This document shows positions 50,592-59,615 of a stretch of DNA of 64,000 nucleotides, piece after piece (position 1 is the stretch's first letter; every line of letters starts with the position of its first letter). This stretch comes from Ignavibacteriaceae bacterium (lineage in GTDB: Bacteria; Bacteroidota; Ignavibacteria; Ignavibacteriales; Ignavibacteriaceae). The stretch spans positions 1 through 64,000 of the forward strand of contig JACZKK010000166.1 of NCBI GenBank assembly GCA_014860115.1, read 5' to 3'. A program made the position numbers and the translations under genes. A model generated the notes under the pieces. It made no database searches, was not told where the DNA came from, and saw only the letters and a program-made list of their open reading frames with translations.

Positions 50592-51371
50592 TTGAAATCT
50601 CATCAACTTGACCGTATTCTGAATAACAAAACACTTGGCTCTTCTGAGCTAGTTAAAATACTGAATAACTACTTTCTTTCTATTCGTAAAAATAAATCAG
50701 AAATATTGCGAAGCATTCGTTTGGTAAAGGCAAGGCTTGGTCATCTTGAAGAAATTAATTCATACATAAGACAGGTGCAGTCAGAGCTGAAATCAGAGCC
50801 CGGTTTACTATATTTTCTAAGAAGTCATTCATTTCAGCAAAAAGCAAAAGTGGATATAATTTTTAAGAAAATATATTCGCATTTAAAGACCTTAAATAGC
50901 GTGATTACTTTATCGCGAAGCGGTACTATTTTAGGAATTTTGAAGTCATGGCATCAGAAGAATAAGAACATTAGAGTTGTTGTCTGTGAATCGAGACCAA
51001 ATTTAGAAGGTAGATTAATGGCGGAATCACTAACTCGTGAAGGAATAAAAACTGAATTAATTACGGATGCAATGCTGGGATTATTTATTTCAAAAGTCGA
51101 TGCTGCTATAATTGGTGCTGATGTGGTTTTGAATAACGGAAACATAGTAAACAAAGTTGGCAGCAAGGCACTTTCTTTACTTTGCAGGGAATATAAAAAA
51201 CCACTTTTTGTTGTTACAGCTAAATCAAAACTCTCGAAGAATAAATCTTTCAAACAAAAGAAAGAGAATCCAAAAGAAGTCTGGGACAAGAATGTAAAAA
51301 ATCTATCAGTCAGCAACATTTATTTTGAAGAAATAGAAAAGAAGTTTGTCACAAAAATCTTTACAGAATAA
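50592..51371 (+). CDS. eIF-2B alpha/beta/delta-like family protein
   Basis: VVVCESRPNLEGRLMAESLTREGIKTELITDAMLGLFISKVDAAIIGADVVLNNGNIVNKVGSKALSLLC; TTG start 1 nt after upstream stop. Confidence 0.85.
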   Translation: MKSHQLDRILNNKTLGSSELVKILNNYFLSIRKNKSEILRSIRLVKARLGHLEEINSYIRQVQSELKSEPGLLYFLRSHSFQQKAKVDIIFKKIYSHLKTLNSVITLSRSGTILGILKSWHQKNKNIRVVVCESRPNLEGRLMAESLTREGIKTELITDAMLGLFISKVDAAIIGADVVLNNGNIVNKVGSKALSLLCREYKKPLFVVTAKSKLSKNKSFKQKKENPKEVWDKNVKNLSVSNIYFEEIEKKFVTKIFTE

Positions 51372-51381
51372 TCTTAGTTAA

Positions 51382-52719
51382 TTAAACTGTGACTATTTGT
51401 TTGCTCCTTGAATTAAATCTAAGTGTCAGCAAGACTGCCGAGGTTGTTAATCCTAATAACAAACCAATCCAAACACCTTGAACACCCATTTCAAAATTAA
51501 ATCCAAGCAGATATCCAACCGGCAATCCTACAATCCAGTACGCTATGAAAGTTATTGCTGTGGGAATTTTGACATCTGTCAAACCACGAAGAATACCAAT
51601 GCCGACTGCCTGAGTTCCGTCAGATAATTGAAAAAGCGCCGCAATAACCAGCAAGGAGGAAGCATACGAAATAACAACCTCATCACTAACATATAGAGTG
51701 GGTAAAAAATTTCTTCCAAGAATAAAAACAACTCCCGCACAGAGCATTATTGATGCGCCAAGCAAAGAAGCAGTGAATCCTGCTCTCCTGGTTTCCGCAA
51801 TATCTTTCATCCCAACGGCATTGCCAACCCGTATCGAACCAGCAGCAGAAATACCAAGCACAGCCATAAATGAAATAGAAGCAAGGTTTAATGCTATCTG
51901 ATGAGCAGCCAATTGCGCTGTTCCTAGCCAACCAACCATCACAACCGCGAATGCAAACGCACCAACTTCAAAGAAATACTGGAAACCACTTGGTAATCCG
52001 AGTGATAATATTTTTTTAATGACAAGCCAATTGACACTTTTGTAATGAAAAGAAACGTCATATTTTTTGAAGAATTTGTTATTCATAACGAATCCCATAA
52101 GTGCCAAAGCCATAAAAATCCTGGATGCGAAGGTTGCCCAACCGGCACCGTTCAACTCCAATGCGGGAAATCCAAGATTGCCAAATATCAAAACCCAATT
52201 AGCAAAAACATTTACCAGGTTAGCAATCAGAGTAATAATCATCGCCGGACGCATAACTGATAAACCCTCAATGAATTGCTTATAAGATTGAAATAGCAAA
52301 AGCGGTACTGCGCTCAATCCCAATATTTTCATATACCATGTTGCTTGTATTTGTACGTCTTCAGGCTGGTCTAAGTATTGAATTAAATCTGCGGTAAAAT
52401 ATATAATTATAGCTATGATAATTGAAAAAACGCTATTCACCAGAAGTGACTGCCTGAAATAAACACCACAATCCTCCATCTTCCCTGCTCCTACCGAAAT
52501 TGCAACAAGTGGAGTTACAGCATAGGAAACTCCGATCCCAACAATCATTATAATAAATGCCATACCATTACCTAAAGAAGCAGCAGCGAGAGGAGCAGCG
52601 CCAAGCTTGCCTACCATAAGGCTGTCGACAACTCCCATCATAATTATTCCTAGCTGCCCAATAATTACAGGATAAGCCAACCGAAATGTGCTTGCAATAT
52701 GTCTTTTAATATGAATCAT
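51382..52719 (-). CDS. MATE family efflux transporter
   Basis: 12-TM pattern; AYPVIIGQLGIIMMGVVDSLMVGKLGAAPLAAASLGNG. Confidence 0.93.
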   Translation of the reverse strand: MIHIKRHIASTFRLAYPVIIGQLGIIMMGVVDSLMVGKLGAAPLAAASLGNGMAFIIMIVGIGVSYAVTPLVAISVGAGKMEDCGVYFRQSLLVNSVFSIIIAIIIYFTADLIQYLDQPEDVQIQATWYMKILGLSAVPLLLFQSYKQFIEGLSVMRPAMIITLIANLVNVFANWVLIFGNLGFPALELNGAGWATFASRIFMALALMGFVMNNKFFKKYDVSFHYKSVNWLVIKKILSLGLPSGFQYFFEVGAFAFAVVMVGWLGTAQLAAHQIALNLASISFMAVLGISAAGSIRVGNAVGMKDIAETRRAGFTASLLGASIMLCAGVVFILGRNFLPTLYVSDEVVISYASSLLVIAALFQLSDGTQAVGIGILRGLTDVKIPTAITFIAYWIVGLPVGYLLGFNFEMGVQGVWIGLLLGLTTSAVLLTLRFNSRSKQIVTV

Positions 52720-52797
52720 GGGATTTTAATCTGTTTGTAAAATTAAATAATTGCAGGTGAATTTACCCGTGTTGGATCAAAATTCTTTATAAAAGAA

Positions 52798-52822
52798 AAG
52801 TCCCGAATAAAATCCGGGACTC
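52798..52822 (-). terminator. putative minus-strand terminator
   Basis: AGTCCCG...CGGGACT inverted repeat followed on minus strand by TTTTCTTTT. Confidence 0.5.
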
Positions 52823-53004
52823 TTCCAGGGTAGCATGTTTATCTGCTGTCTTGGGGGGATAACTCTATTTTATATATGACTTCTCAAATCTCTGATGGAA
52901 ATATAATTCGGAGTTAGGGGGGCTAAAATCTAATTCTTATAAGTGGTGAATTTATCTGATTAGAAATCTACTACCTTTATGAACAGAGAACCGATATTTT
53001 ACCA

Positions 53005-53244
53005 TTATTCACAGTGCAATAGACTTGCAGTATAATACTTCGAAAAATGAAAATTGGTAGAAGCACTTAGACTATCAAGCTGCTTGATAGATACTTTCAA
53101 TGATGCCTGATCGACACGATTGCCAGCTAAATCTTTGAGAACTGGCTTTGGATATTGTCCGTCATTTAAAACCAGCATATAGATTAAGATGAGTATAAAA
53201 GCCATCAAAAAGATATTTATAATATTTAAAAAATATGATTTCAT
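53005..53244 (-). CDS. small single-TM protein
   Basis: MKSYFLNIINIFLMAFILILIYMLV; provided ORF extends upstream only by reading through the tRNA. Confidence 0.4.
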   Translation of the reverse strand: MKSYFLNIINIFLMAFILILIYMLVLNDGQYPKPVLKDLAGNRVDQASLKVSIKQLDSLSASTNFHFSKYYTASLLHCE

Positions 53245-53291
53245 ATCAAAAAGAAACCGATGATTGAAAAAAATTATTCTAATTATAAATA

Positions 53292-53382
53292 ATGGCGGAG
53301 AGGGAGAGATTCGAACTCTCGGTCCCGCAAGCGGGACAACGGTTTTCGAGACCGCCCCGTTCAACCACTCCGGCACCTCTCC
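53292..53382 (-). tRNA. tRNA-Ser(CGA), 3' CCA encoded
   Basis: Minus strand GGAGAGGTGCCGGAGTGGTTGAACGGGGCGGTCTCGAAAACCGTT...GTTCGAATCTCTCCCTCTCCGCCA; long variable arm. Confidence 0.92.
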
Positions 53383-53387
53383 AATAT

Positions 53388-53630
53388 TCACAAGTTAAGT
53401 AATTTTTTAAATGCATTCCCACTTTTGTAGGATTTAATTTGTCTCTCTCTTTTTATAGCATCTGACTTAGTATCAAATCTTTCCATATGAACCAGTTTCC
53501 AAGGTTTGTAAGCTTTTGTCGATTTAACCTTTCCTGAGTTATGATATGATAATCTCCTGTCAAGATTCTCCGTTGAACCGATATAATATCGAATAGTTAC
53601 TAAACTTTTAATTATATAAACGAAATACAT
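53388..53630 (-). CDS. single-domain GIY-YIG nuclease (URI-type)
   Basis: MYFVYIIKSLVTIRYYIGSTENLDRRLSYHNSGKVKSTK; start at 53630. Confidence 0.9.
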   Translation of the reverse strand: MYFVYIIKSLVTIRYYIGSTENLDRRLSYHNSGKVKSTKAYKPWKLVHMERFDTKSDAIKRERQIKSYKSGNAFKKLLNL

Positions 53631-53640
53631 TTTACCTAAA

Positions 53641-53720
53641 AACGGTTTTTTCCGCCTTTGGCGGAACCCCGCTGAAAGCGGTGGCGAGACCGCCCCGTTC
53701 AACCACTCCGGCACCTCTCC
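53641..53720 (-). pseudogene. truncated tRNA-Ser(CGA) copy interrupted by a 35-bp twin hairpin
   Basis: 36 nt identical to 5' half of the intact tRNA (53685-53720), then 35-nt insert, then AAAACCGTT (53641-53649). Confidence 0.85.
53650..53684 (-). repeat. twin-hairpin palindromic element
   Basis: Minus: CCACCGCTTTCAGCGGGGTTCCGCCAAAGGCGGAA = CCGCT-TTC-AGCGG plus TTCCGCC-AAA-GGCGGAA. Confidence 0.8.
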
Positions 53721-53732
53721 AAAAAAATCCAA

Positions 53733-54131
53733 CTACACTTTTACCAGTCTAATAATTATCAAGCTGAATTTTATAACTATGACCATTAATAAAGAACCCA
53801 AAATGTTTGCAAGCAAATCCAATTTATTGAAGCTTCGGCTTGGAATAAATAACTGATACAATTCATTTAACATTCCAAATATAGTTGTTAAAAGTAATGT
53901 AAATGAAGCAGAATATCTCTTAAATAAAGATATTCTGGCTTGAAAAGTTAAAGTAAAGAACACAATAAAGCTTAAGAAGGCGTAGGCACCAAGGTGATAA
54001 TATTTATCAACTCCATTCGATTTGATCCCGGTTGATTGTGGTAATGAAGAAAGGACAACCAACACAATACAATAAAAACAGAGAATTGTAAAAAGAATAT
54101 GTAGACGGTATTTAACTAAAAATTTATACAC
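53733..54131 (-). CDS. VanZ-like membrane protein
   Basis: KYYHLGAYAFLSFIVFFTL; NELYQLFIPSRSFNKLDLLANILGSLLM. Confidence 0.75.
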   Translation of the reverse strand: MYKFLVKYRLHILFTILCFYCIVLVVLSSLPQSTGIKSNGVDKYYHLGAYAFLSFIVFFTLTFQARISLFKRYSASFTLLLTTIFGMLNELYQLFIPSRSFNKLDLLANILGSLLMVIVIKFSLIIIRLVKV

Positions 54132-54376
54132 TAATATTTGGAATTTATTTTAATGATTTAAAATAAGTTAGCATCACACCGAATTAAAAGTCAAATTTAT
54201 TTCATTATTTAACTTAATAACTGCTTTTGATGTCCTTCTACTCAATTATTCCCGGCAGTTTACGAAATAAATGAATCTATTGACATTCAAGTTATTGAAA
54301 TTCAGTTTGAACCTCAATCATTTCATTTTAAATCTGAATTTTTGTGAGGTATTTAATATATTTGCAGTCCAAATTC

Positions 54377-54464
<88 letters not shown>

Positions 54465-54489
54465 AACTTTTCTTCATTATCAAGTTATT

Positions 54490-54729
54490 ATGTACTCTGT
54501 TTATGTACTTTTCAGTAAGAAGCTAAACAAACGTTACATAGGATCTACCCAGGATGTTGATCAAAGGCTAAATGAACATAATCTTGGCAAATCTAAATTT
54601 ACATCGGGTGGAATTCCTTGGGAGCTTATTTACAATGAATCATTTTCTACAAACTCTGAGGCAAGGAAAAGAGAGTCATTTCTTAAATCGGGTGTTGGTA
54701 GAAAATTTCTTGACCAAATTCTACAATAA
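54490..54729 (+). CDS. single-domain GIY-YIG nuclease (URI-type)
   Basis: MYSVYVLFSKKLNKRYIGSTQDVDQRLNEHNLGKSKFTSGGIPWELIY. Confidence 0.9.
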   Translation: MYSVYVLFSKKLNKRYIGSTQDVDQRLNEHNLGKSKFTSGGIPWELIYNESFSTNSEARKRESFLKSGVGRKFLDQILQ

Positions 54730-54744
54730 TCTTACTGTGAGTTC

Positions 54745-54774
54745 TGAGCCAAAGGCTCATCAGCCTCTGGCTGA
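54745..54774 (+). repeat. twin-hairpin palindromic element
   Basis: TGAGCC-AAA-GGCTCA followed by TCAGCC-TCT-GGCTGA. Confidence 0.7.
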
Positions 54775-54793
54775 GAATCTCTCTCTCTCCGCA
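54775..54793 (+). pseudogene. tRNA-Ser 3'-end fragment
   Basis: GAATCTCTCTCTCTCCGC differs by one base from GAATCTCTCCCTCTCCGC at the 3' end of tRNA-Ser(CGA). Confidence 0.6.
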
Positions 54794-54802
54794 CTTCATT
54801 AA

Positions 54803-54830
54803 AAAAAAGCCGCAGTTAAGCGGCTTTTTT
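54803..54830 (+). terminator. (bidirectional) rho-independent terminator
   Basis: AAAAAGCCGC-AGTTAA-GCGGCTTTTTT. Confidence 0.8.
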
Positions 54831-54849
54831 ATAAACGTGTATTCTGTGA

Positions 54850-55968
54850 TTATTCTGCAGTTAACACTTCGATTGAGTGCTCAAGAAGATCTCTTGTATA
54901 CTTGAAGTTATGACCACCAAAACTTAAATCGTGCTCAACGAAGTAAAAATTGTACATAGCACCTGCAAGATATGCTGGTGCAATCTTTAATGGATTGCTA
55001 GTACTTGCATTTACTGATCCTGATGCTGTAATCCAGTTACGATCGAGTAAAAGTGTATGCAGACTATCAAGTAATGTATGAACTTCAGTTTGTGTTCCTT
55101 CGTAATCTAATTCCATTCCTGATCCATGACAGCCAGTGGTTTCGCAACCGGCTACCAATTCACCTTCATCACCTTCCAATTTCATTGTATGACCACCAGC
55201 AGGATTTCTCTCCTCGAGAGCCATATGGCAGATACCGCAGCCATTGTCCTTAATTGCCTGTGCATTAGTGTGGAATGAATTTGTATAATTTTTTCCTTGG
55301 AATTCAAATCCGTTTTCACCCATCAGCATAAGACCCTGAACACCATAATGCTGATACCAACGAGAACTGGTAATAGTTATTGTATCAGTAACAGCAGTTT
55401 TTGTTGGATCTGGTTTTGGATTAATGCTTCGTGGTTTATGGCAGGAGGCACAAAGGTTTCCATTTCCATAATCAAATACAGGATCTGCAGCTCCAACCAC
55501 ACCAGCTAACATTGTTACTGATTCAACAGTTCTAAGTGAAAAATCAGCACGGGAGTGTGGTGAATGACATGCAAAGCAACCAATTGGTGAAGAGATCGGT
55601 TGACCAGTAACCGTTTGACCAAGTGATTGCTGAACAAATCCTTCTGTGGTATGACATGGTCCACAAGAGCTGCTATTTTCAAAGTATGCACCGCCATTTG
55701 CATGCTTGGAATCTAACCACTGTGTTCTGATTCCCCAAACATAATACAATGTATCATAGTCAGGGTTGTGGCATTGTGCACAAACGATTCCTTCTTTGAA
55801 TCCTTCCCAGTTGACTACTGATCCTGGACCTGGGTCACCTGGATCACCTTTATCGCCTTTGTCACCTTTTGGTCCTATTGGGCCTTCTGGTCCTTCGCAG
55901 GCTGCGAACATACCTAATAAAAAGATTCCTGCCACGAGCAATCTTAATAGGCTACTTAGTCTTTTCAT
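54850..55968 (-). CDS. multiheme c-type cytochrome lipoprotein with collagen-like segment
   Basis: Lipobox FAAC; GPEGPIGPKGDKGDKGDPGDPGPG; five CXXCH (CAQCH, CGPCH, CFACH, CASCH, CGICH) plus CETTGCH. Confidence 0.9.
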   Translation of the reverse strand: MKRLSSLLRLLVAGIFLLGMFAACEGPEGPIGPKGDKGDKGDPGDPGPGSVVNWEGFKEGIVCAQCHNPDYDTLYYVWGIRTQWLDSKHANGGAYFENSSSCGPCHTTEGFVQQSLGQTVTGQPISSPIGCFACHSPHSRADFSLRTVESVTMLAGVVGAADPVFDYGNGNLCASCHKPRSINPKPDPTKTAVTDTITITSSRWYQHYGVQGLMLMGENGFEFQGKNYTNSFHTNAQAIKDNGCGICHMALEERNPAGGHTMKLEGDEGELVAGCETTGCHGSGMELDYEGTQTEVHTLLDSLHTLLLDRNWITASGSVNASTSNPLKIAPAYLAGAMYNFYFVEHDLSFGGHNFKYTRDLLEHSIEVLTAE

Positions 55969-56010
55969 ATATGTACTCCTGATTAATTATTTATATTAAT
56001 TTATTTAGAG

Positions 56011-57108
56011 CTAGAATTTAATATCATTTCCAAAGAGATTTAATAATCCGTCAATATGTTTTGAAGGATTAATAATATTCCGGTTCTGATCAACTACTCC
56101 TCCATGACAATTAGAGCAGTTAGTGCTGTTTGGATGATTTCCACCGTCTGACTGTGTTTTAGGTAATGGATTACCAAGACCACCACCATGACAACTTCCA
56201 CACTGAGAAGTGGATGGGTCATTCCAAACAGGTTTGTTATCGATGTTTCCATTTTTAAAATAACCATGGCAATATGTATTTGAACAAGTTAAATCTGCTG
56301 AATTATAAGCTGGTGTTGGAATATAATGAATTTGTTGCGGATCAATTGGCACACCTGGTGAAGCATCATCATTTGTGGAAATATTTGCACGAGGATTGTT
56401 CATAAATATTTCTGCTGGAAGCTCTGAGTCAACATGTCCGGGTGTATATACACCGCCAGGTACATTATGACATTCAGTACAGGTTAAATTCCTGCCGATA
56501 TCTCCACCTTTGAGATGAATCTGATGAGCACCAACTCCTCTTTCACTCGTTGATGTATTTCCGTTAATATCGGTCGGCGGTGCATTTGAAGTTGGACTTC
56601 CATGGCAGGTTGTACAATTTTCCGGACCACTAACATAAGTATGACAATCAAGGCAGGTTGGTGATAACGAACTGCCATCGGAATATTTAAATTCACCACC
56701 ACCATATTTGGCTCCATGGCAGCTTTGACAGCTAATCATATCCCATTGATTATTCTTAATGTAATTACCATGAAAATTTATACTGCTAGGATCAACAATT
56801 CCTGCAACATGAACATTTATTGAAGGATGACAGTTCGACGTATTGCAACCAACTTTGGCAACGCCTCCTGAAAAATCAGCAGCGTGACATTCCTGGCAAT
56901 CATACATCCCATTTGGAGAACCGGCTATTGTCTTTGGATGATAATTTGGTGAGGTTGGATTATACAAACTATCACCATGCGTATTTAATTTCGGTACTGA
57001 AGGAATGTCAGTGTTTAATTCACTGCAAGCTGCAATTAAAATCAAAATAAATATGAAAGAAAAATATTTAAATAAAATTTTAATCATTCTAGTTTCTGAG
57101 TTTATCAT
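56011..57108 (-). CDS. multiheme cytochrome lipoprotein of CxxxxCH/CxxCH type
   Basis: Lipobox IAAC; seven CXXCH plus two CX4CH (CNTSNCH, CSNTYCH); TAATG overlap with upstream gene. Confidence 0.9.
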   Translation of the reverse strand: MINSETRMIKILFKYFSFIFILILIAACSELNTDIPSVPKLNTHGDSLYNPTSPNYHPKTIAGSPNGMYDCQECHAADFSGGVAKVGCNTSNCHPSINVHVAGIVDPSSINFHGNYIKNNQWDMISCQSCHGAKYGGGEFKYSDGSSLSPTCLDCHTYVSGPENCTTCHGSPTSNAPPTDINGNTSTSERGVGAHQIHLKGGDIGRNLTCTECHNVPGGVYTPGHVDSELPAEIFMNNPRANISTNDDASPGVPIDPQQIHYIPTPAYNSADLTCSNTYCHGYFKNGNIDNKPVWNDPSTSQCGSCHGGGLGNPLPKTQSDGGNHPNSTNCSNCHGGVVDQNRNIINPSKHIDGLLNLFGNDIKF

Positions 57109-58307
57109 TACATTCCTCCATGGCAATAGTTACAGAAACCAGAAGTTGGCTGTGACATTGGTGAAGCACTCGTATGGCAATTGTAACAGATCGAACCCTG
57201 GTTATCGTGCCAATCTCCTCTTTCACCACTCATATAATTTGCAGAGTGTGTTTTTGGATTTGTTCCTTTAATTCCATCACTATCAAGATGGCAGACAATA
57301 CAATTCGCATCTGCACCCTGAACGTCATGGCAGGATACACATCTTTCAATATCTCTTCTCGCTAATCTGGCGTGATCGCCACCGCCTGAACCAACTCCAA
57401 AAGTTTTAAATTCAGGTGATAAGTGTGAAGAAGGAACAATTCCACCCATTGCAAAATCTCTGTTCTCTGATTGATGGCAGCTTGCACAGAATGTTTCTAT
57501 CTGATGACAAGACTGGCATTCCTGAGTTTTACCTTTGGCATCAATACCGTGAGAATATCTGTAACCAAAATCTCCATGAACTTTCAAAATCGCCTGCTGC
57601 CTGGATCCGTCAATTGAGTTGCCTGGCATATATGGGGAATAAAAATCATCTGGCATATTTGTTTCAGTTATTCCAGTTGTCGATACGTGGCAATCCTGGC
57701 AGGTAGTGTTATCGTGACACATCATACAGTTAGCATTTAGTTCCCAAGCTCCAAATTTATGCGAACGCGTATAATCAACATTTCTGTGGTTCTGGGGTAA
57801 AAGATTATATGTTGTCGTATGGCATGACTCGCAGGCATTTGAAGCAATCTTAACTTCGTTATGACAAGCTGCACAAATCTCCATTGAAGGATTAACTTCC
57901 GCACTTTCAAAACTGTATTCAACTTTATCGAGTCCCTTGTGGCAGTCAATGCAATTCATACCCTGAATATTGTGAATCTTATGATTGTAGATAAGATCAG
58001 AATGTTTTTGTATTAATGATTCGTAGTTATCATCTATATGACAAGTAGCGCATTCATTATCATCCTCTACGTCATGACAGCTTACACAATTATCGTGATT
58101 TGGTAAAAGCCTTTCATTCAAGGAAATACTTTCAGAAACTGATGAATGACAATCAGCACATTCAACGAGTTCATTGTGCAATGAATGTGAAAACTTAATC
58201 AGATCTTTATTACTTTTTACCGGATCAGAATGCTGATCAAGAAATGCCAAAAACAGCAAGAATGTTGCACCGATAATAAAGATTGTAATGTAAAAATTTT
58301 TAATCAT
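57108..58307 (-). CDS. multiheme c-type cytochrome (14 CXXCH)
   Basis: Fourteen CXXCH motifs counted; N-terminal signal anchor; ATG at 58307. Confidence 0.93.
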   Translation of the reverse strand: MIKNFYITIFIIGATFLLFLAFLDQHSDPVKSNKDLIKFSHSLHNELVECADCHSSVSESISLNERLLPNHDNCVSCHDVEDDNECATCHIDDNYESLIQKHSDLIYNHKIHNIQGMNCIDCHKGLDKVEYSFESAEVNPSMEICAACHNEVKIASNACESCHTTTYNLLPQNHRNVDYTRSHKFGAWELNANCMMCHDNTTCQDCHVSTTGITETNMPDDFYSPYMPGNSIDGSRQQAILKVHGDFGYRYSHGIDAKGKTQECQSCHQIETFCASCHQSENRDFAMGGIVPSSHLSPEFKTFGVGSGGGDHARLARRDIERCVSCHDVQGADANCIVCHLDSDGIKGTNPKTHSANYMSGERGDWHDNQGSICYNCHTSASPMSQPTSGFCNYCHGGM

Positions 58308-58316
58308 AATACTCAA

Positions 58317-59585
58317 TTAAAAAATAGTATTAAACCAGAAATTAAGCTTAAAGAATAATCTCCAGTCATTATTATAAATCTTGTTATTAAGATATTGACC
58401 CTGGATATCAAATGACAGTGTTCTAAAAGGCCTAATGTTAGTGCCAGCCAAAACTGATATTAATTCATTTGAAGGATCATTTTCAGAGAGCTTATATCTT
58501 GTATAGGAAAAACCTAATGATGGTGTTAAAAGCCCATCCAGTTGAGTGAGTGCAGTGTAAAACGAAATTGCATCCATCTCACCTGCATAACCAAAATTCT
58601 TTCTTGCAGTAATAGAACCATACTGAGATGAAATACCCAAGGTTACTCGTTGAGATCTTTCATCCTTATAAGTAACGTTTGCAAATTTTCCTATCAATGT
58701 GTACTTATTATCAACTAAGTAATCTATTCCACCTTCAATCTCCCACGTATTACCATAGTCAAATACTGAGAATATTGAATTGTATCTTATTTTTGGTTCT
58801 CTGTAATTATAATAAGCATTTATACCGAGGTTCTTAACGGCCTCATATCTTCCTGAGATTTCAAATCTTGATGATGTTTGAAAGTTAAGATCATAATCAT
58901 AACGAACATTGGCGCTGCCAAATTTCTGTTTGTGATATGAGACTTCACCGGAAACGAATTGATACTGGCTAGAATTGTTCTCAATGAGGACATCAATTTC
59001 ATTAAAATTTGGGTCCAATCTTTTTTCTGTATAAGCTGGAGTTGAAAAATTTTTGTTAATATATTTAGCACTGAAGCGCCAATCCATTAAAGCATAAACT
59101 GTAAACTCACCACCCAACAAATAATTATCGCTCCAGTTATCAATTAGCTCTAAAGTTTGATAAGCAGGTACATTCCCTCCATAATATGCTTGTAATTTGC
59201 AGCCAGAATAATTAAAGCCAACAGTTGCACCATCAAACACACCGCCTGCAACAGAATTATAAAGAGGCTGCCTACCTAATTTTAATGATGCCACATCAAA
59301 TATTTTCTGGAAGTCAGCATAGAGGTTGTAAACTCTGAATCTTGGATCGCTCTTTAATTTATTGGCAACATCGTATTCAAGATTCAGGTTAGATCTAAGC
59401 CAGATGTTTTCTTTACCGAAGTTGAAGGAGAGCATTTGGTAGGTTCTTGCTTGAGTTTTGGATGAACCTAATGTATCAAACCGTTCAAAAGTATTTACTG
59501 AACTTGAGAACCTACCATTAAGATTTTGTGGGAGAGTTGTAAGTAGCATCCCACTTGCTAAAAAAAATAGTAGAATTTTTTTCAT
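58317..59585 (-). CDS. outer membrane porin-like beta-barrel (putative porin-cytochrome partner)
   Basis: Signal peptide; repeated aromatic beta-strands throughout; located between cytochrome genes. Confidence 0.75.
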   Translation of the reverse strand: MKKILLFFLASGMLLTTLPQNLNGRFSSSVNTFERFDTLGSSKTQARTYQMLSFNFGKENIWLRSNLNLEYDVANKLKSDPRFRVYNLYADFQKIFDVASLKLGRQPLYNSVAGGVFDGATVGFNYSGCKLQAYYGGNVPAYQTLELIDNWSDNYLLGGEFTVYALMDWRFSAKYINKNFSTPAYTEKRLDPNFNEIDVLIENNSSQYQFVSGEVSYHKQKFGSANVRYDYDLNFQTSSRFEISGRYEAVKNLGINAYYNYREPKIRYNSIFSVFDYGNTWEIEGGIDYLVDNKYTLIGKFANVTYKDERSQRVTLGISSQYGSITARKNFGYAGEMDAISFYTALTQLDGLLTPSLGFSYTRYKLSENDPSNELISVLAGTNIRPFRTLSFDIQGQYLNNKIYNNDWRLFFKLNFWFNTIF

Positions 59586-59615
59586 ATAGTATTAAAACTA
59601 TTTAGTGCAATTTCC

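Noticed and set aside
53005-53391. 128-aa ORF with GEVPEWLNGAVSKTVVPLAGPRVRISPSPP
   Set aside because: This peptide is read-through of tRNA-Ser(CGA); only 53005-53244 is plausible coding
53388-53732. 114-aa ORF beginning MDFFGEVPEWLNGAVSPPLSAGFRQRRKKPF
   Set aside because: The N-terminal 34 residues are translation of the tRNA fragment and hairpin; real GIY-YIG start is 53630
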